Source: Desulfomonile tiedjei (GTDB taxonomy: Bacteria; Desulfobacterota; Desulfomonilia; Desulfomonilales; Desulfomonilaceae). Taken from it: DNA of 34,050 bases. This document shows, in pieces, positions 15,460 through 23,148 of the stretch (its first letter is position 1; each line of letters opens with the position of its first letter). A program made the position numbers and the translations under genes. The DNA lies in NCBI GenBank assembly GCA_020722215.1, contig DYLG01000011.1, positions 1 to 34,050 on the forward strand, written 5' to 3'. The notes under the pieces were generated by a model. That model was not told where the DNA came from and made no database searches. It worked only from the letters and a program-made list of their open reading frames with translations.

Positions 15460-17124
15460 ATGAGCTCCGTATTAGTGTTCGTTTTTTGGGCGGTAATCAT
15501 ACTTATTGGTTACTTCGTGTACTCAAAATGGGTTGACAAGAACGTTTTCGAGTCCGACCCAAACAGGGCCACCCCGGCCAAGATGTACATGGACGGAGTG
15601 GATTTCATGCCGGCCAACAAGAGTATTCTTTACGGCTTCCAGCTCAACTCGATCGCCGGAGCGGCGCCCATCATCGGGCCCATTATTGCGATTCAGTGGG
15701 GATGGCTCCCGGCGTTGTTGTGGCTGGGATTGGGAGTGCTCTTCATAGGCTGGGTACAGGACTATTCGAGCTGCATGATGTCGGTGAGAAGCGACGGGGA
15801 TACCTTTGGCGCCCTGAGCTACAGGCTGATCTCGTCTCGTGCAAGGGTTATTCTCCTCACCTTCGTGTATTTCTATCTGTTGCTGATTGCGGCAGCTTTC
15901 GGCGCCATCATCGCCAAGCTGCTTAGTACCAAGGCTGTCTTGCCGTTCCCGATGCTGGTCACGGTGGCGGTGAGTCTGCTCGTGGGGCAAATGATCTACA
16001 GATGGAAAGTCAACATCCTTGTAACGACTCTGGTGGCCATTGTGGCGATCTTTGTCAGTATCGGACTGGGCCAGTATGTTCAGATTCAGGGCTCTTTCTT
16101 CTGGATGCTCATTGCTCTGCTCGTTTTCGGGTACTTCAGCTCGATTCTTCCTGTATGGCGTTTCATCCAGCCATTCAACTACGCTTCGGTTTATGTGGTT
16201 TACGGCGGTATTATCGCCGGCGTGATCGGCCTTCTCATAGCCCATAAACCCATAACCCTCCCTGCCTACACCAGCTTTACCACCGGGATGGGGCCGCTTT
16301 GGCCTATTCTTTTTGTGACTATCGCTTGTGGCGCCATTTCCGGCTGGCATAGCCTGGTTTCCAGCACCGGGACCTCGCGGCAGATCGAGAACGAAATGGA
16401 CGTTCGCCCCGTGGCGGGAGGAGCGATGTTTGCCGAGTTCACCATCTCGATCATCGCTGTGGTGATTTGTGCCACGGCTTTTGCAAACTCAACCGAGTAC
16501 GCAGCGGTGGCCCTGAAGAACCCGGCAGCGGTCTTCACCACGGGGCTTTCGAATGCTATGTCCACCCTCGGGATTCCAGCCTCGTACGGAGCCGCGTACG
16601 GCGGCTGCATGATCCTGATTTTGGCACTTACCGTTGTCAACCTCGTTTTCAGGTTTATGAAGGTGGCCACCGCCGAACTGCTGGGGGACAAGATTCCAGT
16701 GGCCAAAAACCCGCACGTGGCAACCATCGTCGCTGCGATTCTCGCCTTTGTTCTGGTCATGACCGGGACTTTCAGTTACGTGTGGGTACTCTTCGGCGGC
16801 GCGAATCAGCTCATGGCCGGTTTGGCCTTAATGCTTGTCACCTTGTTCCTTGCATCCAAGGCAAAAAGCTATGCCTTTTCGGCAATCCCCATGCTGTTCA
16901 TGTACATAACCACCGTTGCAGCGTTGTGCTACCAGTCGTATATCTGCCTCAGCAAGAGTTTCGCCGGCGGACTTAGCGGCGCAGACCTCGCCGGAAACCT
17001 CATCGCCGGCGCCATCGGCGTGGTTCTCGTGATATGCGCGCTGATTCTGGCATGGGACGGGATCAAGGCATTCAAGAAGTACACGTCCGAGAAGGTGCCC
17101 GGCGCCGAAAAGGCCCCTGCCTGA
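15460..17124 (+). CDS. cstA: CstA-family carbon starvation membrane transporter
   Basis: A 554-aa polytopic membrane protein. Conserved CstA features: DGVDFMPANKSILYGFQLNSI region (residues about 46-66), AGAAPIIGPIIA (67-78), GWVQDYSSCMMSVRSDG (about 97-113), and SGWHSLVSSTGTSRQIENE (about 295-313). CstA proteins take up peptides or pyruvate in enterobacteria; the substrate here is not deducible. The short length (E. coli CstA is about 700 aa) fits the smaller anaerobe-type homologues. The ATG has GGAGGAGG six bases upstream. In E. coli, cstA is followed by the small gene ybdD; here it is followed instead, after a repeat-filled 330-base gap, by two different small proteins and two ArsA-type ATPases on the same strand. 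Confidence 0.93.
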   Translation: MSSVLVFVFWAVIILIGYFVYSKWVDKNVFESDPNRATPAKMYMDGVDFMPANKSILYGFQLNSIAGAAPIIGPIIAIQWGWLPALLWLGLGVLFIGWVQDYSSCMMSVRSDGDTFGALSYRLISSRARVILLTFVYFYLLLIAAAFGAIIAKLLSTKAVLPFPMLVTVAVSLLVGQMIYRWKVNILVTTLVAIVAIFVSIGLGQYVQIQGSFFWMLIALLVFGYFSSILPVWRFIQPFNYASVYVVYGGIIAGVIGLLIAHKPITLPAYTSFTTGMGPLWPILFVTIACGAISGWHSLVSSTGTSRQIENEMDVRPVAGGAMFAEFTISIIAVVICATAFANSTEYAAVALKNPAAVFTTGLSNAMSTLGIPASYGAAYGGCMILILALTVVNLVFRFMKVATAELLGDKIPVAKNPHVATIVAAILAFVLVMTGTFSYVWVLFGGANQLMAGLALMLVTLFLASKAKSYAFSAIPMLFMYITTVAALCYQSYICLSKSFAGGLSGADLAGNLIAGAIGVVLVICALILAWDGIKAFKKYTSEKVPGAEKAPA

Positions 17125-17301
17125 CGCGGAAACATCGCTGCCTCGCGGAGGCGGGGCAGCAAACCACAAGAAATGATGGTCGAAGCCACCTTCGGGAAGG
17201 CGGTCCGTCGCGTGTTCGAGGTGCCGAAGGCCAACAGGTCTTACTCGAGGAGCCCTCCTTTCAAGCCCGTTGCCAAGATCTCCGACTGAAGGGATTGGGT
17301 G

Positions 17302-17324
17302 AGGGCGGGTTTCAGACCCGCCCT
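17302..17324. repeat. Perfect 9-bp stem hairpin downstream of cstA
   Basis: AGGGCGGGT, loop TTCAG, ACCCGCCCT. The stem is perfect but no T-run follows, so it could be a transcript-stabilising hairpin or an interspersed repeat rather than a strong terminator. Confidence 0.55.
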
Positions 17325-17389
17325 TCGTCTTGCGGATCGGACATTTATTGTGGTAGGCTCAAATGAAGGATTGTGTCCTCAAGAGTCAT

Positions 17390-17434
17390 TCTCGCGGAAA
17401 CGAGAGCTACCGCTCGCATCTGGCGAGAAGCCAG
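17390..17434 (+). repeat. Two adjacent hairpins just before the first small gene
   Basis: TCTCG-CGGAAA-CGAGA (17390-17405) and CTGGC-GAGAA-GCCAG (17420-17434). The motifs CTCG and CGAG alternate four times (17391, 17401, 17413, 17424), so alternative pairings exist. The surrounding bases resemble a degenerate copy of the widespread CATTCCCGC...GCGGGAATCCAG interspersed repeat. The ribosome site of the small gene follows directly. Confidence 0.45.
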
Positions 17435-17457
17435 AAACAAGGGGAAGGTATCCGGAC

Positions 17458-17751
17458 TTGGAGCGCACTCCCGACGACAAAGGTTTGAACGCCTATTTCC
17501 GAAAAGGCGTGACTGCTGTGAGGGACTTCCTCTACGGGTTCTTCCTTCACGGAATGGTTCGGGAGGTAGCGGGCAGGAAGCGAAGAAAGGAAAGCGTCTT
17601 TTTCGTGTATGTTATGGGAGATTTCGTGGGCTTGCCGATTTTCCCCAATTACTACAGGCTTCGCCTTCTCCCCTACTGCTTTGCCAAACTAGGGCCGTGG
17701 AAACGCACCATACTGAGGCCGAAGGACGTGCTTTCCGCGGTTGAGGACTAA
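17458..17751 (+). CDS. Small paired protein A of the cstA/ArsA locus, unknown function
   Basis: A 97-aa protein, not a family I can name. A TTG start at 17458 is chosen because GGGGAAGG (17441-17448) lies nine bases upstream and because it makes the protein align residue for residue, without gaps, with the next small protein (96 aa). Shared positions include RDF-x-YG (22-27), HGM-x-R (31-35), MGD-xx-G-x-PI-x-P-x-YY-x-LRLLP (53-72) and WKR-xx-LR-x-KD (81-90). The N-terminus is polar; residues 47-80 are hydrophobic and could dip into or hug a membrane. It lies between cstA and two ArsA/GET3-type ATPases, which suggests a client, adaptor or regulator of the ATPases or of CstA. Confidence 0.75.
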   Translation: MERTPDDKGLNAYFRKGVTAVRDFLYGFFLHGMVREVAGRKRRKESVFFVYVMGDFVGLPIFPNYYRLRLLPYCFAKLGPWKRTILRPKDVLSAVED

Positions 17752-17769
17752 TAGGAACAGAGGGTCACA

Positions 17770-18060
17770 ATGACTAAAGAAAAAGAAAAAAAGGGGACAA
17801 AGAAGAAGAGAGGCGGCGTCATCGGCTTCTTTAGGGACTTCACGTATGGGATGGCCACCCACGGGATGGCCCGCCACGCATTGAAGACGCGGTCCAGCAT
17901 GGAGCATCTCTTCATCCTCATAACTATGGGTGATATGCTCGGCGTGCCGATTCTGCCGCCGTACTACTCATTGAGGCTGCTTCCGCACGTAGTTCCTCAG
18001 ATAACCACGTGGAAACGAAGAATGCTGAGGGAGAAGGACTTCGTCGATTCATTGTACTAA
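17770..18060 (+). CDS. Small paired protein B of the cstA/ArsA locus, paralogue of protein A
   Basis: A 96-aa protein of unknown function starting 18 bases after the first small gene. Residues 1-14 are strongly Lys/Glu-rich. The rest repeats the pattern of its neighbour at identical positions: FRDF-x-YG (21-27), HGM-x-R (31-35), MGD-xx-G-x-PI-x-P-x-YY-x-LRLLP (53-72) and WKR-xx-LR-x-KD (81-90). The hydrophobic central part (46-78) suggests membrane association. The ATG has AGAGGG upstream. Duplication next to a duplicated ATPase pair suggests that each small protein serves one ATPase, or that they act as a heterodimer; both are inference. Confidence 0.8.
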   Translation: MTKEKEKKGTKKKRGGVIGFFRDFTYGMATHGMARHALKTRSSMEHLFILITMGDMLGVPILPPYYSLRLLPHVVPQITTWKRRMLREKDFVDSLY

Positions 18061-18129
18061 TCGGGATCTTGAGATCCCAAGCCGGCTCGACCGGGACGGC
18101 CCCGGTCATCATCAGGAGGATACCCTGCC

Positions 18130-19113
18130 ATGGGACTAGCAGATCGTTTGCTGGGGTCACCGGAGAAAAAGTTCATCATGTACGGAGGCAAAGGAGGCCT
18201 GGGAAAAACCACATTCTCTGCTGCCACCGCCTATTACCTGGCCAAGAAAGGGAAGCGAGTTCTGGTGTTCTCCGTCGATCCCCAGGCATCTCTGAGTGAC
18301 ATATTCGAGAAGGACATCTTCGGAAAAGGTAACGTGGAGATACTTCCCAATCTGTACGCATGCGAGGTGGACGCTGATCGCAGGATTGTCGCGTATCAGG
18401 ATGAAATTCGCCAAAAAATTATAGACATGTACGGGATGACCAAGATCCCGGACGAGATAGAAAGCTACATCGCGGCGTCTTCCGCGGAACCTGCAATGGA
18501 GGAGAGCGCCATATTCGACGCAGTGGTTGACATCGTCGTAGAAGGTGGCTTCGACTACTACATTTACGATCTTGTGCCTTTGGGACACGCTCTCTACTAC
18601 CTGAGCATGGGCTCCATCTACGACGCATGGTTGAGCAAGATAACCGGACTCCGAGAGCAAATGAAAGAGTACGACAAAGTCATTGCGACCATGCAGAGCG
18701 AGGACGAGGTCGCTCAGGACGAGATCTATGACGAACTAATGTACATCAAGAACCGAATCGGAACCGCCTCGAAGATCATGACAGATCCTCGACAGACCTC
18801 ATTCTACTTCGTGCTCACGCCCGAGGAAATGATCATCGACGACACCAGGAAAGCCGCCACTCTTTTTGCCAAGTTCGGCGTCCCCCTGTCGGGATATATT
18901 GTAAATAGGGTGATCCCGGTGGAAGAACTCAACGGCGAGCTACCGGCTTATCTCCGAAACCGCGTGGAGATGCAGGTCGGTTGCTTGGAGAATATAAGGA
19001 AGATCTTCGCAGACGACGTTCTGGGCTATGTCCCTGAATTCGACAACGAAGTCAAGGGAACGGACATGATCAAGCGAATGGCGGAGACCATGTTCGGGGA
19101 GAAGTTGGCATGA
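18130..19113 (+). CDS. ArsA/GET3-family ATPase, catalytically complete member of a pair
   Basis: A 327-aa deviant-P-loop ATPase. P-loop GGKGGLGKTT (residues 19-28) with the signature Lys (K21). Switch I is SVDPQASLSD (48-57), keeping the Asp (D50) that in Get3 activates water, but with Ala in place of the His of STDPAH. Switch II is DLVPLGHALYYL (147-158), like DTAPTGHTLRFL of Get3. NRV near residue 258 fits the adenine-contacting Asn loop. The CXXC zinc motif of eukaryotic Get3 is absent. The length matches single-domain dimeric members. AGGAGGA lies nine bases before the ATG. It overlaps the next ATPase gene by four bases. Energising insertion, delivery or export of the small neighbours, or gating CstA, are possible roles. 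Confidence 0.88.
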   Translation: MGLADRLLGSPEKKFIMYGGKGGLGKTTFSAATAYYLAKKGKRVLVFSVDPQASLSDIFEKDIFGKGNVEILPNLYACEVDADRRIVAYQDEIRQKIIDMYGMTKIPDEIESYIAASSAEPAMEESAIFDAVVDIVVEGGFDYYIYDLVPLGHALYYLSMGSIYDAWLSKITGLREQMKEYDKVIATMQSEDEVAQDEIYDELMYIKNRIGTASKIMTDPRQTSFYFVLTPEEMIIDDTRKAATLFAKFGVPLSGYIVNRVIPVEELNGELPAYLRNRVEMQVGCLENIRKIFADDVLGYVPEFDNEVKGTDMIKRMAETMFGEKLA

Positions 19114-20093
19114 AAAATAGCATGAAGGGCTTTCTGGAAGGCCATCCTGGTCTGCGCTATACCTACTTCGGAGGAAAGGGCGGAGTGGGCAAGACGGTCA
19201 TGGCGGGCGCTATGGCTCTGTGGTTCGCTCAACAGGGCAGGAAGACTCTCCTGGCGTCCACCAATCCGGTTCACAGCCTTTCCAATCTGCTCAACCAGAA
19301 CGTATTCGGAAAGGCTACTGAAGTCGATGAAGGCTACGGCCTCCATGCGCTGGAGATTGACACCCGAGAGACAATCGAACGTTCCAAGACCGAGATTCGT
19401 GAGAAAGTCAACTGGTTCCTGAAGTTTGCCGACATCCCCACAAAAGCGGAGGATTTCGTAGAATCCGCCACCATGAACCCGGCTTTCGAAGAATCGGCCA
19501 TGTTCGAGAACATGATCGACCTCATCGTAGCCGACCAGTACGAGGTCTATGTTTTCGACACCGCTCCCACGGCTAACGCCCGAAGGCTTCTGGGCATGTC
19601 AAAGGTCTACGGTCTGTGGGTGGACAAAATGCTCCAAAGCCGTAAGGAGGCCCGTGAGACACGAATCAAGCTCTCCTTCCGCAAGAAGAAGGAAGAAGAG
19701 CAAGAGGACCCGCTTCTCACATACCTCGCTTCGTTCAGGGACCGAATCGACCAAATGCGGGAACTCCTTACCGACGATTCGAAAACGGCCTTCTTCTTTG
19801 TGACTCTGCTCGAGTCTTTGCCTATTGCAGTCATAAAGCGGTTCATAGGCTGGTTCCACGATTTCGGCATCCCCATTGGCGGCGTCATCGTCAACGAGGT
19901 CATTGACGACTCCCAACTTGACGAAAACACTACCCAATTCGTCTTGAACAGAGTTGAAATGCAGAAGCGGTACCTCGAAGAGGCTCAGCAGAGTTTTGAG
20001 AGAATTCTCGGGATGGTGTCCCTCCTGGATAACGAGGTCAAAGGCGTTCCCATGATTAAGAAGGTCATGTCAGCCCTCTTTCCCGGCTCGTGA
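19110..20093 (+). CDS. ArsA/GET3-family ATPase with Asn in place of the switch I catalytic Asp
   Basis: A 327-aa paralogue of the preceding ATPase, starting in an ATGA overlap. P-loop GGKGGVGKT (residues 21-29, K23). Switch I reads STNPVHSLSN (50-59): Asn52 sits where Get3/ArsA proteins have the catalytic Asp of STDPAH. Switch II is DTAPTANARRLL (150-161). A charged insertion rich in Arg/Lys/Glu (about 173-200) is specific to this copy. NEV near residue 265 aligns with the adenine loop. In yeast Get3 the equivalent Asp-to-Asn change abolishes hydrolysis, so this subunit may bind but not hydrolyse ATP. It probably pairs with the upstream ATPase. A strong hairpin follows the stop codon. Confidence 0.87.
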   Translation: MKNSMKGFLEGHPGLRYTYFGGKGGVGKTVMAGAMALWFAQQGRKTLLASTNPVHSLSNLLNQNVFGKATEVDEGYGLHALEIDTRETIERSKTEIREKVNWFLKFADIPTKAEDFVESATMNPAFEESAMFENMIDLIVADQYEVYVFDTAPTANARRLLGMSKVYGLWVDKMLQSRKEARETRIKLSFRKKKEEEQEDPLLTYLASFRDRIDQMRELLTDDSKTAFFFVTLLESLPIAVIKRFIGWFHDFGIPIGGVIVNEVIDDSQLDENTTQFVLNRVEMQKRYLEEAQQSFERILGMVSLLDNEVKGVPMIKKVMSALFPGS

Positions 20094-20108
20094 GTCCAAC
20101 GCTCCCTG

Positions 20109-20134
20109 CCCCTCTCCCCCGCGTGGGAGAGGGG
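20109..20134. terminator. Strong 10-bp hairpin after the ATPase pair
   Basis: CCCCTCTCCC, six-base loop, GGGAGAGGGG: a perfect stem 15 bases after the stop codon of the second ATPase gene. No T-tract follows, so it may be an interspersed repeat acting as a transcript end. Confidence 0.5.
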
Positions 20135-20269
20135 ACTCATTTACGGCCCCCCATCCTCTTGGCAAGTTCGACAATTCCGGGATTCAGCTCTGTAGGTAGG
20201 CTTGGCTTTCGGCCAAGGGGAAAGGACGTTGTCCTCAGACTGGGAAGATCCGTCCCTCCCACCACAATC

Positions 20270-20590
20270 TCACCACGCTCGCCTGCGGGAAATTTCTCGC
20301 GACCGTTCGTCTATCAATGACTCGAGTTGCTCGAAGTCCCACCCTGCGCATTTTCCCTTCCCGTCCACAATGAAGGCGGGGAGCTGAAAAACCCAGTGGC
20401 GGAGCTGCTTCCATAGACCCAGCGGGGATTGCGCGTCAATAAGCTTTATGCGAATCCGGTGCTTGTAAAGACGGTCGATCTCGTCTATCCAGTCTGCTAC
20501 GCGGGAACTAGCTTCCTTCCAATGATCCGGATACTCGTCGCAGGACGACCCGTGGAGTTTTTCCTGCAGGCCCAACTGGCTTGTCACCAT
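20270..20590 (-). CDS. Small thioredoxin-fold protein without a CXXC pair
   Basis: A 106-aa protein. The ATG at 20588-20590 is supported by GAGGG six bases upstream on the minus strand. The pattern fits a short thioredoxin-like fold: an N-terminal helix with DWIDEIDRLY (about 33-42), strand IRIKLID (46-52), then QLPAFIVDGK (69-78) with P71 as the expected cis-proline, and a C-terminal helix. Only one cysteine (C17) is near the expected active-site region, so it is not a classical CXXC oxidoreductase. Neighbours are gene fragments, so it may be a survivor in a degrading region. It is not in an operon. Function unknown. Confidence 0.6.
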   Translation of the reverse strand: MVTSQLGLQEKLHGSSCDEYPDHWKEASSRVADWIDEIDRLYKHRIRIKLIDAQSPLGLWKQLRHWVFQLPAFIVDGKGKCAGWDFEQLESLIDERSREISRRRAW

Positions 20591-20833
20591 TCCGCACCCT
20601 CGTCAGCCGAATCCAAGACTCGACAACATCGGAGCCACTATTTCCAGCACAATAGGCCGCATGGCAATTCTATCCTTTCAAACGGAATTCGAATCGGTTT
20701 CCTGTCGCGAGTTCATCCGACGGAACTCGGGAGCCCCGACAATTGACACCTTCACCGTGTGAGATCAGTATAGCCATAGGCATCGGATTTGCAAGGGGCG
20801 CCAAGCAAGTGGGTCAACCCCGCCCCGCCGGCT

Positions 20834-21013
20834 TCAGATCCATCCTCTTTGTCTTAACGCTACCAGCATGCCGACGGCAGCCGACACGGCAACGAGGATG
20901 ACCGCGGGATAGCCCCAACGCCATTCCAGTTCAGGCATTGTCTTGAAATTCATCTCGTACCAGCCCGTCAAGAACGTCAACGGAATAAATATGGTTGCGA
21001 GTAACTCCTCAGT
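20834..21013 (-). pseudogene. corA: C-terminal fragment of a CorA magnesium transporter gene
   Basis: The minus strand encodes the last 59 residues of a CorA: LLATIFIPLTFLTGWYEMNF, then MPELEWRWGYP and a second hydrophobic helix ending RQRGWI. These are the two CorA membrane helices and the intervening loop. The ~250-residue cytoplasmic domain is missing, and sequence upstream of 21013 is unrelated. The invariant GMN signature reads E-M-N (a single G-to-A change would explain it), which should destroy transport even in a full protein. Confidence 0.8.
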
Positions 21014-21015
21014 AA

Positions 21016-21240
21016 CGAACGGCGCGGAGGTTCCTGCTCCGCTGCGAACGCAGATGGCATCGCAAGAAATCTCTCGATAATCCGGAGTACGTGCAGAAAC
21101 GGCACGGTTCTCAACGCAGATGGAGAGAAGCACAGCGGGAGTACTGGCAGAGTTTCGGCAAGACTCCTCCCGCTTCCATGGAAAAGACCAGTGAACGTCA
21201 GAGGGAACGTAATCGCAGGCGCACAGGTCGGGCGCGTCGG
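21016..21240 (+). pseudogene. Fragment of a small Arg/Trp-rich basic protein gene
   Basis: The plus-strand frame open from 21016 encodes RRWHRKKSLDNPEY, then RRWREAQREYWQSF and ERQRERNRRR. This pattern (RRW-HR-KK...DP-x-Y...QRRWRE...YW...ERNRR) is typical of small basic proteins with an N-terminal cysteine cluster that I have seen annotated as hypothetical in many proteobacteria. The cysteine-bearing N-terminus is missing, no start codon with a ribosome site is visible, and homology begins exactly where the opposite-strand corA fragment ends. Confidence 0.5.
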
Positions 21241-21558
21241 ATTGGAGGGACGGGCGCGGTGTGGTTAGAAAGCCGTATCATTGCAGGCAGATATCAGCCC
21301 ATGCCTGTTGCCCTCGGTGCCTTCGGGACCCGGACGCAGTGGCATCCGGGGTGCCCGCGAGCCCCCATCTTGAACAAAGAGGAGGCTATCCAACACGCCC
21401 CAAGCCCCGCCCTGACAGCAGCGACACTGCTGTTCCGGCACACAGCCTTGTTCCGAGTGAAGGCTTGCGGAGAGTTCATTTTCCAGTTGCATCGGATAGA
21501 ACTTCTGTGCATAATCCAATTTTCTGAGCGTTCAGTCAGATGAACGAAACGTTGACAC
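21241..21558. other. Non-coding remnant/leader before the TRAP operon
   Basis: The open frame of the basic-protein fragment runs on to 21543 but loses its character after about 21240. I see no second gene. The end of this stretch leads into the strong dctP ribosome site GGGAGG (21559-21564). Confidence 0.4.
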
Positions 21559-21570
21559 GGGAGGTGTATC

Positions 21571-22593
21571 ATGCGTCGTAACAGGTTCCTGGCATTGGTC
21601 TGCTTGTGCTTCTTCTGCGCCCTAGTGGCGACAGCAGTGCCGAAGCCCGGCCATTGCCAGACAGTGACACTTACGTACTCGACCTTCTTCCCGGCCACCC
21701 ACATGCATGCCAAGCTCTCCGATGCGTGGGGGAAAGAAGTCGAGAAGCGGACCAACGGCAAAGTGAAGGTCACCTTGTTCCCGGGGGGAACTCTCACGCC
21801 CCCGGCTCAGTGCTACGACGGCGTGGTCAAGGGGATCTCCGATATCGGCATGGGCGTAATGGCCTATACAACCGGCCGATTCCCCCTCATCGAAGCGATC
21901 GAGCTTCCTCTTGGGTACACGAGCGGACGTCAGGCGACCAGGCTCATCAACGCGGTCTATGAGAAATTCAAACCCAAGGAGTTCGACGACGTCAAAGTGA
22001 TGTACCTGCACGCGCACGGGCCTGCTATCATCCACACCAAGACGCCTGTGGAAAAAATGGAGGATTTGAAGGGCTTGAAGCTCCGGTGCCCCGGCACCCT
22101 GGCCAGGTACATTACGTTGTTGGGCGGAACGCCCGTGGCCAGGCCCCAGACGGAGACCTACGACCTTCTGCAGAAGGGAGCGGCCGACGGCTTGAGCGGC
22201 CCCATAGAGGTGCTCAAGGGCTGGAAGTTCGCCGAGTTGATCAAGTTCACAACCGAGAACTATGCCTCATCTTACTCGCTTGGCTTTTTCGTGGTCATGA
22301 ACAAGAAGAAGTGGGATGCGCTGCCAAAGGAAGCCCAGCAGGCAATCGAGGCCATTAACAAGGAATGGATCGAAAAGACTGCCCTGGCTTGGGACGAGAT
22401 CGACAAGGAAGGACGAGAGTACACCCTTTCCAGAGGCAATAAGATCATCAAGCTATCCCCGGAAGAAGACGCCCGCTGGGCCAAGACAGTCCTCCCCGTT
22501 CTTGATGACTACGTGACAAGGACTAAGGCGAAGGGACTTCCCGCGGAGGAAGCGTTGAAGTTCTGCCAGGAATGGCTTAGCAAGAACAAGTGA
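21571..22593 (+). CDS. dctP: TRAP transporter periplasmic substrate-binding protein, DctP type
   Basis: A 340-aa extracytoplasmic binding protein. It starts with a signal peptide (RRNR, hydrophobic core to about residue 23, cleavage near residue 30). The mature part shows DctP features: TLTYSTFFPATHMHAKL at the start, WGKEVEKRTNGKVKVTLFPGG (about 52-72), GISDIGMGVMAYTTGRFP (about 89-106) and LKLRCPGTLARYI (about 170-182), containing the conserved Arg (R173) that salt-bridges a carboxylate ligand. An organic acid is the likely substrate. Ribosome site GGGAGG is six bases before the ATG. It is first in the dctPQM operon; no regulator gene is adjacent. Confidence 0.93.
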   Translation: MRRNRFLALVCLCFFCALVATAVPKPGHCQTVTLTYSTFFPATHMHAKLSDAWGKEVEKRTNGKVKVTLFPGGTLTPPAQCYDGVVKGISDIGMGVMAYTTGRFPLIEAIELPLGYTSGRQATRLINAVYEKFKPKEFDDVKVMYLHAHGPAIIHTKTPVEKMEDLKGLKLRCPGTLARYITLLGGTPVARPQTETYDLLQKGAADGLSGPIEVLKGWKFAELIKFTTENYASSYSLGFFVVMNKKKWDALPKEAQQAIEAINKEWIEKTALAWDEIDKEGREYTLSRGNKIIKLSPEEDARWAKTVLPVLDDYVTRTKAKGLPAEEALKFCQEWLSKNK

Positions 22594-22668
22594 TTCGCTT
22601 CATTTCGCTTCACTGCACTTCAGCTCGGCCGCCCCCGTCTGAGGGGTGGCCGCCCAACGGGATGAAAC

Positions 22669-23148
22669 GTGAGAGCAATTTCCGCATTGGCAACGGTTCT
22701 GGCTCGCTTCATGGGCGTGATCGCGGGCATCGCGCTGTCCATCAGCCTTACTCTTACAGTTGCAGACGTCATTCTCAGGATCTTCAAACGACCCATTCCC
22801 GGCACCTACGAACTGGTGAGCCTTCTGGGGGCTGTGGTGATCGGATTTGCCATCCCCTGGACTTCGAGGGTCCAGGGACATGTCCTTATGGATTTCATCA
22901 CGGCCAAGCTGCCCGGAGGGTGGCAGAGATTGCTGCACGCAATCACTCGTGTTCTTGCGGTGGCCCTGTTTGCCATCATCGCCTGGAACCTGTGGATTGT
23001 GGGCAACGACCTGCGAAGGTCCGGCGAGGTTACCGACACGCTGCATTTCCCATTCTATCCGGTAGCGTACGGCATAGCCGTGTGCTGCGTGGTGGAGTGC
23101 CTTGTTCTTTTCGTGGAACTCATTCAAGGGAGGGAAGGGACATCGTGA
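22669..23148 (+). CDS. dctQ: TRAP transporter small membrane subunit, DctQ type
   Basis: A 159-aa protein with four hydrophobic helices (about residues 8-30, 46-65, 85-108, 130-152), the normal DctQ layout. Typical elements are DVILRIFKRPIPGTYEL (about 33-49) and the conserved stretch GHVLMDFI after the second helix. The GTG start at 22669 follows a weak GGGA site; no ATG in frame fits. It begins 75 bases after dctP and its stop overlaps the dctM start. It forms the membrane complex with DctM for sodium-driven uptake of the DctP ligand. Confidence 0.9.
   Translation: MRAISALATVLARFMGVIAGIALSISLTLTVADVILRIFKRPIPGTYELVSLLGAVVIGFAIPWTSRVQGHVLMDFITAKLPGGWQRLLHAITRVLAVALFAIIAWNLWIVGNDLRRSGEVTDTLHFPFYPVAYGIAVCCVVECLVLFVELIQGREGTS

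Noticed and set aside
15523-16350. Long antisense open frame within cstA
   Set aside because: It is a His/Asp/Arg-rich shadow of the hydrophobic cstA frame; the same applies to the other long antisense frames over known genes.
22590-23144. Large N-terminal extension of DctM
   Set aside because: It overlaps the real dctQ gene in another frame and has no DctM or DctQ character; the GTGA overlap at 23145 is the normal start.
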